A stretch of 64,000 bases of DNA from Leptofilum sp965223525 (GTDB lineage: Bacteria > Chloroflexota > Anaerolineae > Promineifilales > Promineifilaceae): contig NZ_CBDCWX010000005.1 of NCBI RefSeq assembly GCF_965223525.1, forward strand, positions 620,001 through 684,000, in the 5' to 3' direction. Position 1 is the stretch's first letter. Every line of letters begins with the position of its first letter. Position numbers and translations under genes: made by a program. This document shows positions 7,993-16,712 of the stretch, piece after piece. The notes below the pieces were generated by a model, which saw only the letters and a list, made by a program, of their open reading frames with translations, did no database searches and was not told where the DNA came from.

Positions 7993-10176
7993 ATGAGTGG
8001 AAACAAAGCCCGGCTGGACGCCATTTCGGCCGTCATCAACTACAAGCCAATTTCAGAACCGCTGAACTTTGCCGAAACGCCGACAAAGCAATTATTTGCC
8101 TCGAACGTGTTTAGTACGGCCGTTATGAAGCAACGCTTGCCCAAACCCGTCTACAAATCCATCATGGCCACCATCGAGCAAGGCGCAGCACTGGACACCT
8201 CCACCGCCGATATCGTGGCCTCGGCCATGAAAGATTGGGCCATTGAAAAAGGGGCTACCCATTACGCCCACGTCTTTTACCCCCTTACTGGGCTAACGGC
8301 CGAAAAGCACGACAGCTTCCTTACCCCCAACGGCAACGGCACTGCCATTGCTGAATTCAGCGGTGAGCAGCTCATTCAGGGTGAGCCAGACGGCTCCAGC
8401 TTCCCCACAGGTGGCATTCGTCCCACCTTTGAAGCCCGCGGCTACACCGCCTGGGACGCCACCAGCCCCGCTTACATCTTGGAAAACCCAAACGGCACAA
8501 CTTTGTGCATTCCTACCGCCTTCGTCTCCTGGACGGGCGAGGCGCTAGACAAAAAGACACCGCTGCTGCGCTCTATGAAGGCGCTCAATACCCAAGCGCA
8601 GCGCATCCTCAAGCTGTTTGGTCATGACGATGGCAGTCTGGTCTTTTCCACAGCCGGCCCAGAGCAGGAATATTTCCTCATAGACCGCAACTTCTTCCTG
8701 GCGCGGCCAGATTTAATGACGGCTGGACGCACTTTATTTGGCGCAGCCCCAGCCAAAGGCCAGGAGTTCGATGATCATTATTTTGGCGCCATCCCAGAGC
8801 GCGTGCTGGCCTGTATGCTGGAAACAGAGCGTGAACTGTACAAATTAGGCGTTCCCGTCAAAACTAGACATAACGAAGTTGCGCCCGGCCAGTACGAAGT
8901 CGCACCCGTCTTTGAAAACGCCAACGTCGCCACCGATCATCAACAATTGCTCATCACCACGCTCAAGCGCGTGGCAGAGAAGTACGGTATGGCCTGCATC
9001 ACCCACGAGAAGCCGTTTGCCGGGGTGAATGGCTCTGGTAAGCATGTGAACTTCTCCTTTGGCAGCACCACGCTGGGCAATTTGCTCGATCCGGGTGATA
9101 CGCCCCATGAAAATGCCCGCTTTTTGGTGTTCTGTGCGGCCGTTATCCGCGCAGTGGATAAATATGCACCCCTCCTGCGAGCAGTCATTGCCACGGCAGG
9201 CAACGATCATCGCCTAGGTGCAAACGAAGCGCCACCAGCCATCATTTCTATCTTCTTGGGCGATCAGCTTACGGACGTCTTCGAGCAGATCAAGGCAGGC
9301 GGCGCCAAAAGCTCCAAGGCCAAATCAACGCTGCACATCGGCGTAGACACGCTGCCGCTGCTGCCGCAGCATTCCGGTGACCGTAACCGGACGAGCCCGT
9401 TTGCCTTTACGGGCAACAAGTTTGAGTTCCGCGCCGTTGGCTCCAACCAATCCATTGCCACCCCGCTAATGGCTTTGAACACCATCGTATCTGAATCGCT
9501 CGACTATATTGCCTCCCGGATAGAAGAGGAAACAGCAGGCGATCCAGAGAAGCTGGATGGGGCAATTCAGGCATTGCTGCATGAGATTGTGGTGGCACAC
9601 GGCCGTATAATCTTCAACGGTGATGGCTACTCTGAAGCGTGGCACAGAGAGGCGGAAGAAGAGCGGGGGTTGCCTAATTTAAGGACGGCCGTAGACGCCA
9701 TCCCCCATTTTGGCAGCGAAGAATCTGCAGAGCTGTTCAAAAAGTACAAGGTGATGTCCTCCCGCGAGGTGGCCAGCCGGGTCGAGGTGAAGTTGGAGCA
9801 GTATGCGATGGCTGTCGGGGTAGAAGCAAAGTTAACAGCCAAAATCGCCAAAACGATGATCTTCCCCGCTGCAATCCGCTACCAAAGCGAACTAGCCACC
9901 ACCTGCGCCAACCTCAAAGCTGTCGGCTACAGCTTCGACACCAACACACTGGATCGCGTGACGGAGTTGGTGCGCTGCCTGCAAGACAGCACCGCCGAAC
10001 TGGACGTAGCACTGGCACACGAGGCCAGCACGGTAGAAGAAGAGGCCGAGCACGCCCAGCAAAAGCTCATCCCAGCGATGAGCGTGGTGCGCGGCTATGC
10101 CGACACGCTGGAAACAATGGTGGCTGATGACCTCTGGCCGCTGCCGACTTACCAGGAAATGCTCTTCATCAAATAA
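7993..10176 (+). CDS. glnN: Glutamine synthetase type III
   Basis: Makes glutamine from glutamate, ammonia and ATP in the cytoplasm. At 727 aa it has the large size of GS-III rather than about 450 aa of GS-I. The N-terminal GS-III domain starts with the typical FASNVFSTAVMKQRLPK stretch; catalytic-core motifs include NEVAPGQYEVAP, HEKPFAGVNGSGKH and NDHRLGANEAPPA. The start at 7993 follows AGAGGAGAA; the in-frame ATG at 7930 lies inside the second leader terminator and is rejected. It is followed by a sensor kinase and an ANTAR regulator, an arrangement like the glnA-nitR pair known from clostridia. Confidence 0.97.
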   Translation: MSGNKARLDAISAVINYKPISEPLNFAETPTKQLFASNVFSTAVMKQRLPKPVYKSIMATIEQGAALDTSTADIVASAMKDWAIEKGATHYAHVFYPLTGLTAEKHDSFLTPNGNGTAIAEFSGEQLIQGEPDGSSFPTGGIRPTFEARGYTAWDATSPAYILENPNGTTLCIPTAFVSWTGEALDKKTPLLRSMKALNTQAQRILKLFGHDDGSLVFSTAGPEQEYFLIDRNFFLARPDLMTAGRTLFGAAPAKGQEFDDHYFGAIPERVLACMLETERELYKLGVPVKTRHNEVAPGQYEVAPVFENANVATDHQQLLITTLKRVAEKYGMACITHEKPFAGVNGSGKHVNFSFGSTTLGNLLDPGDTPHENARFLVFCAAVIRAVDKYAPLLRAVIATAGNDHRLGANEAPPAIISIFLGDQLTDVFEQIKAGGAKSSKAKSTLHIGVDTLPLLPQHSGDRNRTSPFAFTGNKFEFRAVGSNQSIATPLMALNTIVSESLDYIASRIEEETAGDPEKLDGAIQALLHEIVVAHGRIIFNGDGYSEAWHREAEEERGLPNLRTAVDAIPHFGSEESAELFKKYKVMSSREVASRVEVKLEQYAMAVGVEAKLTAKIAKTMIFPAAIRYQSELATTCANLKAVGYSFDTNTLDRVTELVRCLQDSTAELDVALAHEASTVEEEAEHAQQKLIPAMSVVRGYADTLETMVADDLWPLPTYQEMLFIK

Positions 10177-10184
10177 TCTACATT

Positions 10185-10207
10185 GGGGCGACCCGATGGG
10201 TCGCCCC
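10185..10207 (+). terminator. Hairpin after glnN
   Basis: Perfect 10-bp inverted repeat ggggcgaccc/gggtcgcccc with a 3-nt loop, directly after the glnN stop. It has no T-run, so it may be a processing or pausing hairpin rather than a classical terminator. Confidence 0.5.
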
Positions 10208-10274
10208 ACGCCCAAGCCGCCAATCACACATATTGTTGGTCGCTCCCTTCGCGCACTGCCAATCGTAAATTCGG

Positions 10275-10280
10275 TATAAT
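10275..10280 (+). promoter_or_regulatory. -10 box for leaderless kinase gene
   Basis: TATAAT, then exactly 6 nt (tccccc), then the ATG at 10287. No ribosome binding site fits in between, so the mRNA is probably leaderless. Confidence 0.75.
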
Positions 10281-10286
10281 TCCCCC

Positions 10287-11918
10287 ATGTTCAACACGCC
10301 GTCTGCCCGCCCGCAAGCCATGAGCGCCCTGCGGGAAATTGCCCGCGCCCTTAGCACTGCCTGGGATTTAGATACCGCGCATGACCTCATCGTGCGTAAA
10401 ACCACCGAGGTCATGCACGTTGATTCTTGCACTATTTATTTGCTAGACCCAGACGGCCGTACGCTGCGGCTGCGCGCCAGCACGGGGCTAGCCCAGCGTG
10501 CTCTGGGGCGGGCGACGCTGGCAGTGGGCGAAGGGATGACTGGCTACGCAGTACAGAGCAACCAGCCTGTCTTTGCCCGCAACGCCCAGCTTGACCCCCA
10601 TTTCAAGTGGGTGGATGAGGCGGAAGAAAGTCCGTTTGCCTCTTTGCTGGCCGTGCCTTTGCAGATTGAGGCTGATGTAATTGGCGCGATGAATGTACAA
10701 ACCTTACGGCCGCACGAATTCAGTACGGACGAGGTTGCCTTGCTCTCTTTAATTGGGGATATTGCGGCTGGGACGTTGGCCAAAGCTCAACTTTATGACA
10801 AGCAAAGTCGCCAAATTGAGGAGATGCGCGCGCTGGCGCAAGTGAGCGAAGTTGTTACGTCGCCACAATATCTAGATGATATTTTGGATGTTGTCACGGA
10901 AATGGCAGGGCAAATGATGGATACGGCTGTCTGTTCCATCTTTCTCCTCAACGAAAACGGCACGCACCTAGAACTGCGCTCTGCCCGGCGTGCCCAAACC
11001 CCCTACCAGCACCGTCCCCCCTTGCCGATGGATAGCGACAGCGTCATCGGCAGCGTCTTGAAAACAGGCCAACCACTTTACATTGCTGATGTGCAAACTG
11101 ACCCACGCTACAAAGGCAAGGCGTTGGCTCGGCAAGAAGGGCTGGTTTCGCTGCTGGCCGTGCCGCTCAGCGTGCGTGACCGAGTCATTGGCGTGTTTAC
11201 TTGTTATACCATTGAGCCACGCCAATTCACCACTGAGCAACAAACCTTGTTTGCCACGCTGGCCAACCAGACGGCGTTAGCCATTGAAAATGCACGACTG
11301 GTAACAAATACGGCCGTCGTCCGAGAAATGCACCACCGTATCAAAAACAATCTACAAACGGTGGCCATGCTCATGCAACTTCAGCTTGGCGACGCCGACC
11401 AGCTAACCGCCCACGAGGTGCTGCAAACCAATATTCACCGCATCCGCAGCATCGCCGCCGTGCATGAGATTCTGTCTGAAAAAGGGTTCCGCTTAGTGGA
11501 TGTGAAGGATGTGCTGGAGCGCATCTGCCGCATGACGGCCGAAACGATGACGCGCCCAAACCAAAATGTCCACATTCGCGTTTTTGGGGATGCCCTGAGC
11601 CTGCCCAGCAAACCAGCAACGGCCGTTGCGCTTGTTGTGAATGAGCTGGTGCAAAACAGTCTGGAACACGCCTTCAACAGCTCCTCAACAGATGGTCAAA
11701 TTGACGTCTCGTTGGGACGCTCCCTGCAGGAAGTCATCATCATTGTACGCGACAACGGCCGCGGCCTACCGCCAGATTTTACGCGTGGCCTGGGCCTGGA
11801 AATTGTGGAAACGTTGGTGCAAGAGGATTTGAACGGCCGTCTCAAATTCAACCATCCGACTCAAGGCGGTACCGAAATCAGCCTCCGCCTCCCCCGCAGC
11901 ATCGAACTCAATCAGTAA
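10287..11918 (+). CDS. GAF-GAF-HisKA_2 sensor histidine kinase
   Basis: Soluble histidine kinase, 543 aa, expected to phosphorylate the neighbouring ANTAR regulator. Two GAF domains occupy roughly residues 15-165 and 185-335. The dimerisation/phosphoacceptor box EMHHRIKNNLQT around residue 349 is of the HisKA_2 type, as in EutW and PdtaS kinases that partner ANTAR regulators. The ATPase domain follows, with N box NELVQNSLEH and G boxes DNGRGLP and GLGLEIV. No membrane segment is visible, so it probably senses a cytoplasmic ligand. The position after glnN suggests a nitrogen signal; the ligand is unknown. Confidence 0.92.
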   Translation: MFNTPSARPQAMSALREIARALSTAWDLDTAHDLIVRKTTEVMHVDSCTIYLLDPDGRTLRLRASTGLAQRALGRATLAVGEGMTGYAVQSNQPVFARNAQLDPHFKWVDEAEESPFASLLAVPLQIEADVIGAMNVQTLRPHEFSTDEVALLSLIGDIAAGTLAKAQLYDKQSRQIEEMRALAQVSEVVTSPQYLDDILDVVTEMAGQMMDTAVCSIFLLNENGTHLELRSARRAQTPYQHRPPLPMDSDSVIGSVLKTGQPLYIADVQTDPRYKGKALARQEGLVSLLAVPLSVRDRVIGVFTCYTIEPRQFTTEQQTLFATLANQTALAIENARLVTNTAVVREMHHRIKNNLQTVAMLMQLQLGDADQLTAHEVLQTNIHRIRSIAAVHEILSEKGFRLVDVKDVLERICRMTAETMTRPNQNVHIRVFGDALSLPSKPATAVALVVNELVQNSLEHAFNSSSTDGQIDVSLGRSLQEVIIIVRDNGRGLPPDFTRGLGLEIVETLVQEDLNGRLKFNHPTQGGTEISLRLPRSIELNQ

Positions 11919-11954
11919 AAACTCGCATACTTGCAAACTCGCACACTTGCAAAC
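11919..11954. repeat. Short direct repeats before regulator gene
   Basis: Two copies of actcgca(t/c)acttgcaa in tandem. They carry the -35 element of the next gene and resemble the cttgcaa-type repeat at 58044-58125. Confidence 0.5.
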
Positions 11955-11960
11955 TAAAAT
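11931..11960 (+). promoter_or_regulatory. Promoter for leaderless ANTAR regulator gene
   Basis: TTGCAA (11931-11936), 18-bp spacer, TAAAAT (11955-11960), then 6 nt and the ATG at 11967. The regulator could thus be transcribed on its own as well as with the kinase. Confidence 0.65.
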
Positions 11961-11966
11961 CCCCCT

Positions 11967-12527
11967 ATGCGTATTTTAATCGCCGATGATGAATCAATCA
12001 TTCGCATGGGGCTAAAGTCTATCCTGCAAGGATTGGGTCATGAGGTGTTGGCAGCAGTAAACGGCCGTGAAGCATTAGAGATGGCTCGCCGTCATCGCCC
12101 TGATCTGGCCATTTTGGACATCAAAATGCCGTACACGGATGGTTTACAGGCGGCTAAAACGTTAGCCCGCACCCAGCCAATGCCCATTCTGCTGCTCACC
12201 GCCTTCAGCGAGCAAGACCTCATCGAAAAAGCTAGCAACCTGCCCATTCAGGGGTATCTCATCAAGCCAGTGGAACCAGAGGCACTTTCTGCCGCTATTT
12301 CAGTAGCCACTAAACGGTTTCAGGATAGCCAGGCACTCAAAGCGGAAGCTGGCAAACTTGCCGATGCGCTAGAAACGCGCAAGCTGCTGGACAAAGCCAA
12401 GGCGCGGCTCATGGCAACTGGCCTCAGTGAAGAAGAAGCTTACAAAACAATACAAAAGCAAGCGCGAGACGGCCGTATCAGCCTCCGCGCTGCCGCTACT
12501 GCCATCCTCAAACAAAAACCCAGCTAA
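11967..12527 (+). CDS. ANTAR-domain response regulator (antiterminator)
   Basis: Response regulator of 186 aa. The receiver domain (residues 1-120) has the acidic pocket in ADDES, the phosphoacceptor Asp in LAILDIKMP and the conserved Lys in YLIKPVEP. The C-terminal part (about 125-186) is an ANTAR RNA-binding domain (TRKLLDKAKARLMA, GLSEEEAYKTIQKQA, RISLRAAATAIL). Known ANTAR proteins (NasR, AmiR, EutV, PdtaR) bind leader hairpins and prevent termination. The partner kinase is just upstream, and terminators occur in the leaders of amt and glnN, so those are the probable targets. It is the best candidate for a NitR-like nitrogen antiterminator. Confidence 0.93.
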   Translation: MRILIADDESIIRMGLKSILQGLGHEVLAAVNGREALEMARRHRPDLAILDIKMPYTDGLQAAKTLARTQPMPILLLTAFSEQDLIEKASNLPIQGYLIKPVEPEALSAAISVATKRFQDSQALKAEAGKLADALETRKLLDKAKARLMATGLSEEEAYKTIQKQARDGRISLRAAATAILKQKPS

Positions 12528-12533
12528 CTGGAA

Positions 12534-12592
12534 GTGACAGTCACTTGGACATAGCTCCACTTAGCAGCGCTCATTAGAAAAGTGACTGTCAC
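12534..12592. repeat. Inverted repeat GTGACAGTCACTT
   Basis: A 13-nt sequence at 12534-12546 is repeated as its perfect reverse complement at 12580-12592. Each arm is itself nearly palindromic. A degenerate version occurs at 51179-51212. It lies in the gap between convergent genes. Confidence 0.6.
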
Positions 12593-12609
12593 ATAAATGC
12601 AGCTAGAAC

Positions 12610-12642
12610 AAAAAAACGCCCTCCCCAAACCTGGAGAGGGCG
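12610..12642 (-). terminator. clpC terminator
   Basis: The minus-strand stem cgccctc/gagggcg is followed by seven T residues. It lies 23 bp past the clpC stop. Confidence 0.8.
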
Positions 12643-12664
12643 TGTCAATTGTCTCTATCTGATG

Positions 12665-15142
12665 CTACACATCAAGTGACTCTTCAACCAAATGCGAACT
12701 TTCTACAGATGCACCGCCTGCTTTCTGGAACACAAGTTTGTCATCCACTTCATCAATGTGAACAACATCACCCGTCGCAAATTCACCTTTCAGCAGCTTC
12801 ACCGAAAGCGGACTCTCGACAAAACGCTGCAAAGCGCGCCGCAACGGCCGTGCGCCGAAATCTTCATCAAAACCCTGCTTGGCTAGCCAGCGCTGGGCCG
12901 CTTCTGTGAGAATGATGGACAGACCACCCTGCTCAGATAAGCGCTCCTGCACCTCTTTCATTTGCAGCGTCACAATTTCTACCACATGTTCTTCGCTCAG
13001 TGGCTCAAAGATGATGATCTCGTCAATCCGGTTGATAAACTCTGGCCGGAACGTCTTCTTGAGCGCGTCCTCGATGCGCTTGTGGTCAGCCGCTTCGTCA
13101 GAGTCACGAGTACCCGTAAAGCCGAGCGCGCCGGAGCTTTTCACGAAGGAAGTGCCGACGTTGCTGGTCATCACAATCACAGCATTGCGGAAGTTTACCA
13201 GACGACCCTGACCATCGGTGAGACGGCCGTCATCCAGCAATTGCAGTAGCGCATTCCATACATCCGGGTGCGCCTTTTCAATTTCATCGAATAGGACGAC
13301 GGAATACGGCCGTCTACGCACCTGCTCCGTCAACTGACCACCCTGATCGTAACCAACATACCCAGGAGGCGCACCAAATAGGCGGCTCACCGTATGCTGC
13401 TCGCGGTACTCACTCATATCTACACGAATCAGCGCATCCTCATCATCAAACAAGAACTCTGCCAGCGCTTTGGCCAACTCCGTTTTTCCCACACCAGAGC
13501 TACCCAAAAAGATAAAGGAACCAATCGGGCGGCGCGGGTCGGCCAGGCCAGAACGACTGCGGCGAATAGCGTCTGACAAAGCCACAATTGCTTTGTCTTG
13601 CCCCACAATACGCTCGTGAAGCCGCGCTTCCATATGCAGTAGTTTTTCTGCTTCCGTTTCCATCATTTGCGTCACCGGGATGCCCGTCCAAGACGCAACA
13701 ACCCCAGCAATATCATCTTCAGTTACAACTTCGTCAAGCTCATTTTCTGACTGCCACTTTTCACGGGCGGTCGCAAACTCACCTTCCAAACGCAGACGCT
13801 CGGCGCGCACCGTTGCCGCCCGCTCATAATCACGGACAGTGTGAGCTTCTTCTTCAGCAGCAGTCAGCTTGTCAACTTCAATTTTTAACGTTTTCAGCTC
13901 CGCAGGCAGGGTGTGCAGCGCAACGCGCAGCTTGGCAGCGGCTTCATCCATCAAATCAATGGCCTTGTCCGGCAACCGCCGATCCATCACATACCGTTGA
14001 GACAATTTTACGGCCGCAATTAACGCATCATCGGCGTAAGTCACTTTGTGATGCTGTTCATATTGGCCACGCAAGCCACGCAACATCTCAATTGTGTCGT
14101 CCACCGACGGCTCATCTACAAACACTGGGGCAAACCGCCGCTCCAATGCGCTATCTTTTTCAATGTATTGACGGTACTCATCCAGCGTGGTGGCTCCCAC
14201 GCATTGCAGTTCACCACGCGCCAGAGCTGGCTTTAGCATGTTGCTGGCATCCATTGCACCCTGTGCCGAACCCGCGCCCACAACTGTATGTAATTCATCA
14301 ATGAAGAGGATAATTTCACCTTGGGCTCGCTGAATCTCCTCCATAGACGCTTTCAGGCGTTCTTCAAACTCGCCCCGGAAGCGGCTGCCTGCAATCATTG
14401 CACCCAAATCTAGCGAAACAACCTTTTTATTGAGCAAATTTTCTGGCACATCGCTCTTGTTAATTTTCTGCGCCAAACCCTCCACAATGGCGGTTTTACC
14501 TACGCCTGCCTCACCAATGAGTACGGGATTGTTTTTGGTGCGACGGCTCAATACTTGCACCACACGCAAAATCTCATCATCTCGCCCAATGACTGGGTCC
14601 AGCTTGCCTTCACGGGCTAGCTGGGTAAGGTCACGGCTGTATTTATCCAGGGTGCGGTAGCGGCTTTCTGCCTGTCGATCTGTTACCCGCTGACCGCCGC
14701 GTAGCTCTTGGATGCTGTTAAGTATGCGTTCGCGGGTTACACCAAACTCTTGCAAAATACGGGACGAGGGGGTATTACGCTCGCTTAAAATTGCCAAAAA
14801 GAGGTGCTCGGTAGAGATAAACTCATCTTTTAACCGGTTGGCTTCACCCTGAGCCAGTTCCAATACGGTGCGAATGCGGGGCGTGTAAAAAATTTGCCCC
14901 ACGCCACCGCCATACACGGAGACTTTGGGGCTGTTGCGTAACTCTTCTTCCAAACGTTGCTGAATAGCAGGCCCGTCAATTTTCAGTTGCTCAAGTAGTT
15001 GGGGAACGGCTCCGTCATCCTGCTTCATAAGCGCGAGGAAAAGGTGTTCTGTATCCACCTGAGTGTGACCATACTCCTGAGTTAACTCATAAGCTCTGGC
15101 GGCCGCATCCTGGGCACGTTCCGTAAATCTGTCAAATCGCAT
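12665..15142 (-). CDS. clpC: ClpC-type AAA+ unfoldase
   Basis: ATP-driven protein unfoldase of 825 aa that feeds ClpP or remodels proteins. It has two N-terminal Clp repeats (from RFTERAQDAAARAYE), a first AAA+ domain with Walker A GEAGVGKT and Walker B LFIDELH, a short middle region containing a UVR-like stretch (RDYERAATVRAERLRLEGE), and a second AAA+ domain with GSSGVGKT and VVLFDEIEKAH. The short middle domain argues for ClpC rather than ClpB. The start at 15142 follows AAGGAAAT; the upstream ATG at 15226 is not supported. It has its own terminator. No clpP or ctsR/mcsAB genes are nearby. Confidence 0.95.
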   Translation of the reverse strand: MRFDRFTERAQDAAARAYELTQEYGHTQVDTEHLFLALMKQDDGAVPQLLEQLKIDGPAIQQRLEEELRNSPKVSVYGGGVGQIFYTPRIRTVLELAQGEANRLKDEFISTEHLFLAILSERNTPSSRILQEFGVTRERILNSIQELRGGQRVTDRQAESRYRTLDKYSRDLTQLAREGKLDPVIGRDDEILRVVQVLSRRTKNNPVLIGEAGVGKTAIVEGLAQKINKSDVPENLLNKKVVSLDLGAMIAGSRFRGEFEERLKASMEEIQRAQGEIILFIDELHTVVGAGSAQGAMDASNMLKPALARGELQCVGATTLDEYRQYIEKDSALERRFAPVFVDEPSVDDTIEMLRGLRGQYEQHHKVTYADDALIAAVKLSQRYVMDRRLPDKAIDLMDEAAAKLRVALHTLPAELKTLKIEVDKLTAAEEEAHTVRDYERAATVRAERLRLEGEFATAREKWQSENELDEVVTEDDIAGVVASWTGIPVTQMMETEAEKLLHMEARLHERIVGQDKAIVALSDAIRRSRSGLADPRRPIGSFIFLGSSGVGKTELAKALAEFLFDDEDALIRVDMSEYREQHTVSRLFGAPPGYVGYDQGGQLTEQVRRRPYSVVLFDEIEKAHPDVWNALLQLLDDGRLTDGQGRLVNFRNAVIVMTSNVGTSFVKSSGALGFTGTRDSDEAADHKRIEDALKKTFRPEFINRIDEIIIFEPLSEEHVVEIVTLQMKEVQERLSEQGGLSIILTEAAQRWLAKQGFDEDFGARPLRRALQRFVESPLSVKLLKGEFATGDVVHIDEVDDKLVFQKAGGASVESSHLVEESLDV

Positions 15143-15307
15143 GTTTATTTCCTTGTTTTCATTACCAGGCCGCGGATTGCGCGGATTGTCACAGATTTTT
15201 GTGGGTTTATCTGGATTGTTATGCACATTGCGGCAAATTACGGTCGTTACTTTACCCCTAAATAATTGGATTCACGTAAGAATCCAGGGTTGTTTCATTA
15301 ACAAACC

Positions 15308-15733
15308 TTAAAGCACCCGAATGCCGTCTATTTCATCATAGCCGTCGCCCCATACTAGAATTTTGAATGGCGTCACCTCGATGAGTCGCCAATTGGTGCT
15401 GTCATCGTACCGAAAATCCCACTCATACTTATGGTAAAAGTAATCTGCCAAAACGTCCACGGTTTGATGATCGGCAACGTGGGCTTCACCTTCAATAATT
15501 AACACGTTGAGCGGATCAGGCAGTGAGAGCGTAACCGATTGGTTGCGGTACATATTGGTGAATTTTTGGGTGTCGCTGCCAGTGGCAAAGTAGAGCTTTT
15601 TATCGAGCCAAACAAACCAGACGGGCACCAGGTGGGGACGGCCGTCGAAGCGCACCGTAGCCAGCCAGATGTTCATCTCGCGCCCCAAACGTCCTTCAAT
15701 TGCTCGCCAGCGGTCTGGATTTTGTCGTCTCAC
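15308..15733 (-). CDS. Pyridoxamine 5'-phosphate oxidase-family protein
   Basis: Small flavin- or F420-type split-barrel protein of 141 aa. The motif MNIWLATVRFDGRPHLVPVWF and the strand LYFATGSDTQKFTNM are typical of the PNPOx-like/F420-dependent oxidoreductase family. Substrate and cofactor cannot be decided from sequence. The start is a GTG at 15733, 6 nt after TATAAT on the minus strand, so the mRNA is probably leaderless. The protein is complete for a single-domain member. Confidence 0.8.
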   Translation of the reverse strand: MRRQNPDRWRAIEGRLGREMNIWLATVRFDGRPHLVPVWFVWLDKKLYFATGSDTQKFTNMYRNQSVTLSLPDPLNVLIIEGEAHVADHQTVDVLADYFYHKYEWDFRYDDSTNWRLIEVTPFKILVWGDGYDEIDGIRVL

Positions 15734-15739
15734 AGGGGA

Positions 15740-15745
15740 ATTATA
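15740..15745 (-). promoter_or_regulatory. -10 box for leaderless gene (GTG start)
   Basis: Minus-strand TATAAT, 6 nt, GTG at 15733-15731. It has the same geometry as the other leaderless genes in the window. Confidence 0.7.
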
Positions 15746-15759
15746 CGGAAAAATGCGGT

Positions 15760-15843
15760 AAACGGTATTCGGTAATAAGTGTTCAGTGGCTGGTTTACTG
15801 TACGCGAAGCGACATTACTGAGCTACTGATAACTGATCACCGT
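15760..15843. repeat. GTAATCGGT-type repeat block
   Basis: Runs of ggtaat, tcagt and gtttactg modules between the PNPOx-like gene and murI. The block extends into the 3' end of murI, where it encodes the last residues DQLSVAQ. Confidence 0.65.
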
Positions 15844-16633
15844 CCCAAACGGCCGTTTCCACCTCAGCCTCAGCCAATCCCAACAACTGTTCAACTTGCT
15901 GGGCAAACGAGGCAGCTTTGCCAGTAGTGATGAAGCGTACGCTACCTACACTCGCGGCATCTGCCAGCAAATTGCGTTGGCGCAGCACTACGCTGGTTTG
16001 GCGGGCAATGGCCGGCGCAGGATCAATGATGGGAACGGCCGTGCCCACAATCTCTTTTACCACTGGCAACACGAACGGATAATGGGTGCAGCCCAACACA
16101 ATTGTATCCACCCCCGCCGCCAGCATGGGAGCCAATGCCTGTTGCAAAATGTAGCACACCTCCGGGCCATCCAACCGTCCCGCCTCAATTTCAGACACCA
16201 AGCCAACGCACGGGTCTTCCCAAACCGAGATGCCTTGTGCGTATTGAGCTGTTAAACGAGCATATCGCTTGCTAGCAAAAGTGCCACTCGTTGCCAAGAT
16301 ACCGACCTTGCCGCTTTGCGTTTGCTCGGCAGCGGGCTTCACGGCTGGCTCCATGCCCACAAATGGCAAGGCAAACTGCTGGCGCAACAGGCTCAACGCC
16401 GCCGAAGCAGTGTTGCAAGCCACCACAATGAGCTTCACATTCAATTGCAGAAAAAATTGGGAAATCCCCTGGCTAAACTGGATGATTTCTGCGGCAGAGC
16501 GGGAACCGTAAGGCACATGCCCTTGATCAGCAAGATAAATCAACTGCTCTGCGGGCAGCAACGCCTGCAAATGACGCAGCACAGACAAGCCACCTACGCC
16601 AGAATCAAATACGCCGATCGGTTTCTGAGCCAT
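15815..16633 (-). CDS. murI: Glutamate racemase
   Basis: Makes D-glutamate for peptidoglycan from L-glutamate by a two-cysteine mechanism, in the cytoplasm. The 272 aa protein shows the N-terminal IGVFDSGVGGLSVLR motif and both catalytic cysteines, in VVACNTASA and VLGCTHYPF. The C-terminus DQLSVAQ matches the translation of the dispersed GTAATCGGT repeat, so the original end has probably been replaced by repeat DNA. It is followed on the same strand by the PNPOx-like gene, which has its own promoter. Confidence 0.95.
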   Translation of the reverse strand: MAQKPIGVFDSGVGGLSVLRHLQALLPAEQLIYLADQGHVPYGSRSAAEIIQFSQGISQFFLQLNVKLIVVACNTASAALSLLRQQFALPFVGMEPAVKPAAEQTQSGKVGILATSGTFASKRYARLTAQYAQGISVWEDPCVGLVSEIEAGRLDGPEVCYILQQALAPMLAAGVDTIVLGCTHYPFVLPVVKEIVGTAVPIIDPAPAIARQTSVVLRQRNLLADAASVGSVRFITTGKAASFAQQVEQLLGLAEAEVETAVWDGDQLSVAQ

Positions 16634-16636
16634 TTG

Positions 16637-16712
16637 GGGTAATCGGTAAACGGTAATCAGTGCAACGCCGTTTACTGATTACTGACCTACTGGTAACTGA
16701 TTACTGGTTGAG
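16637..16712. repeat. GTAATCGGT-type repeat block
   Basis: Inverted arrangement of ggtaatc/gattac modules between murI and the GATase gene. It overlaps the GATase stop and encodes its last residues (SQPVISYQ). Confidence 0.7.
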
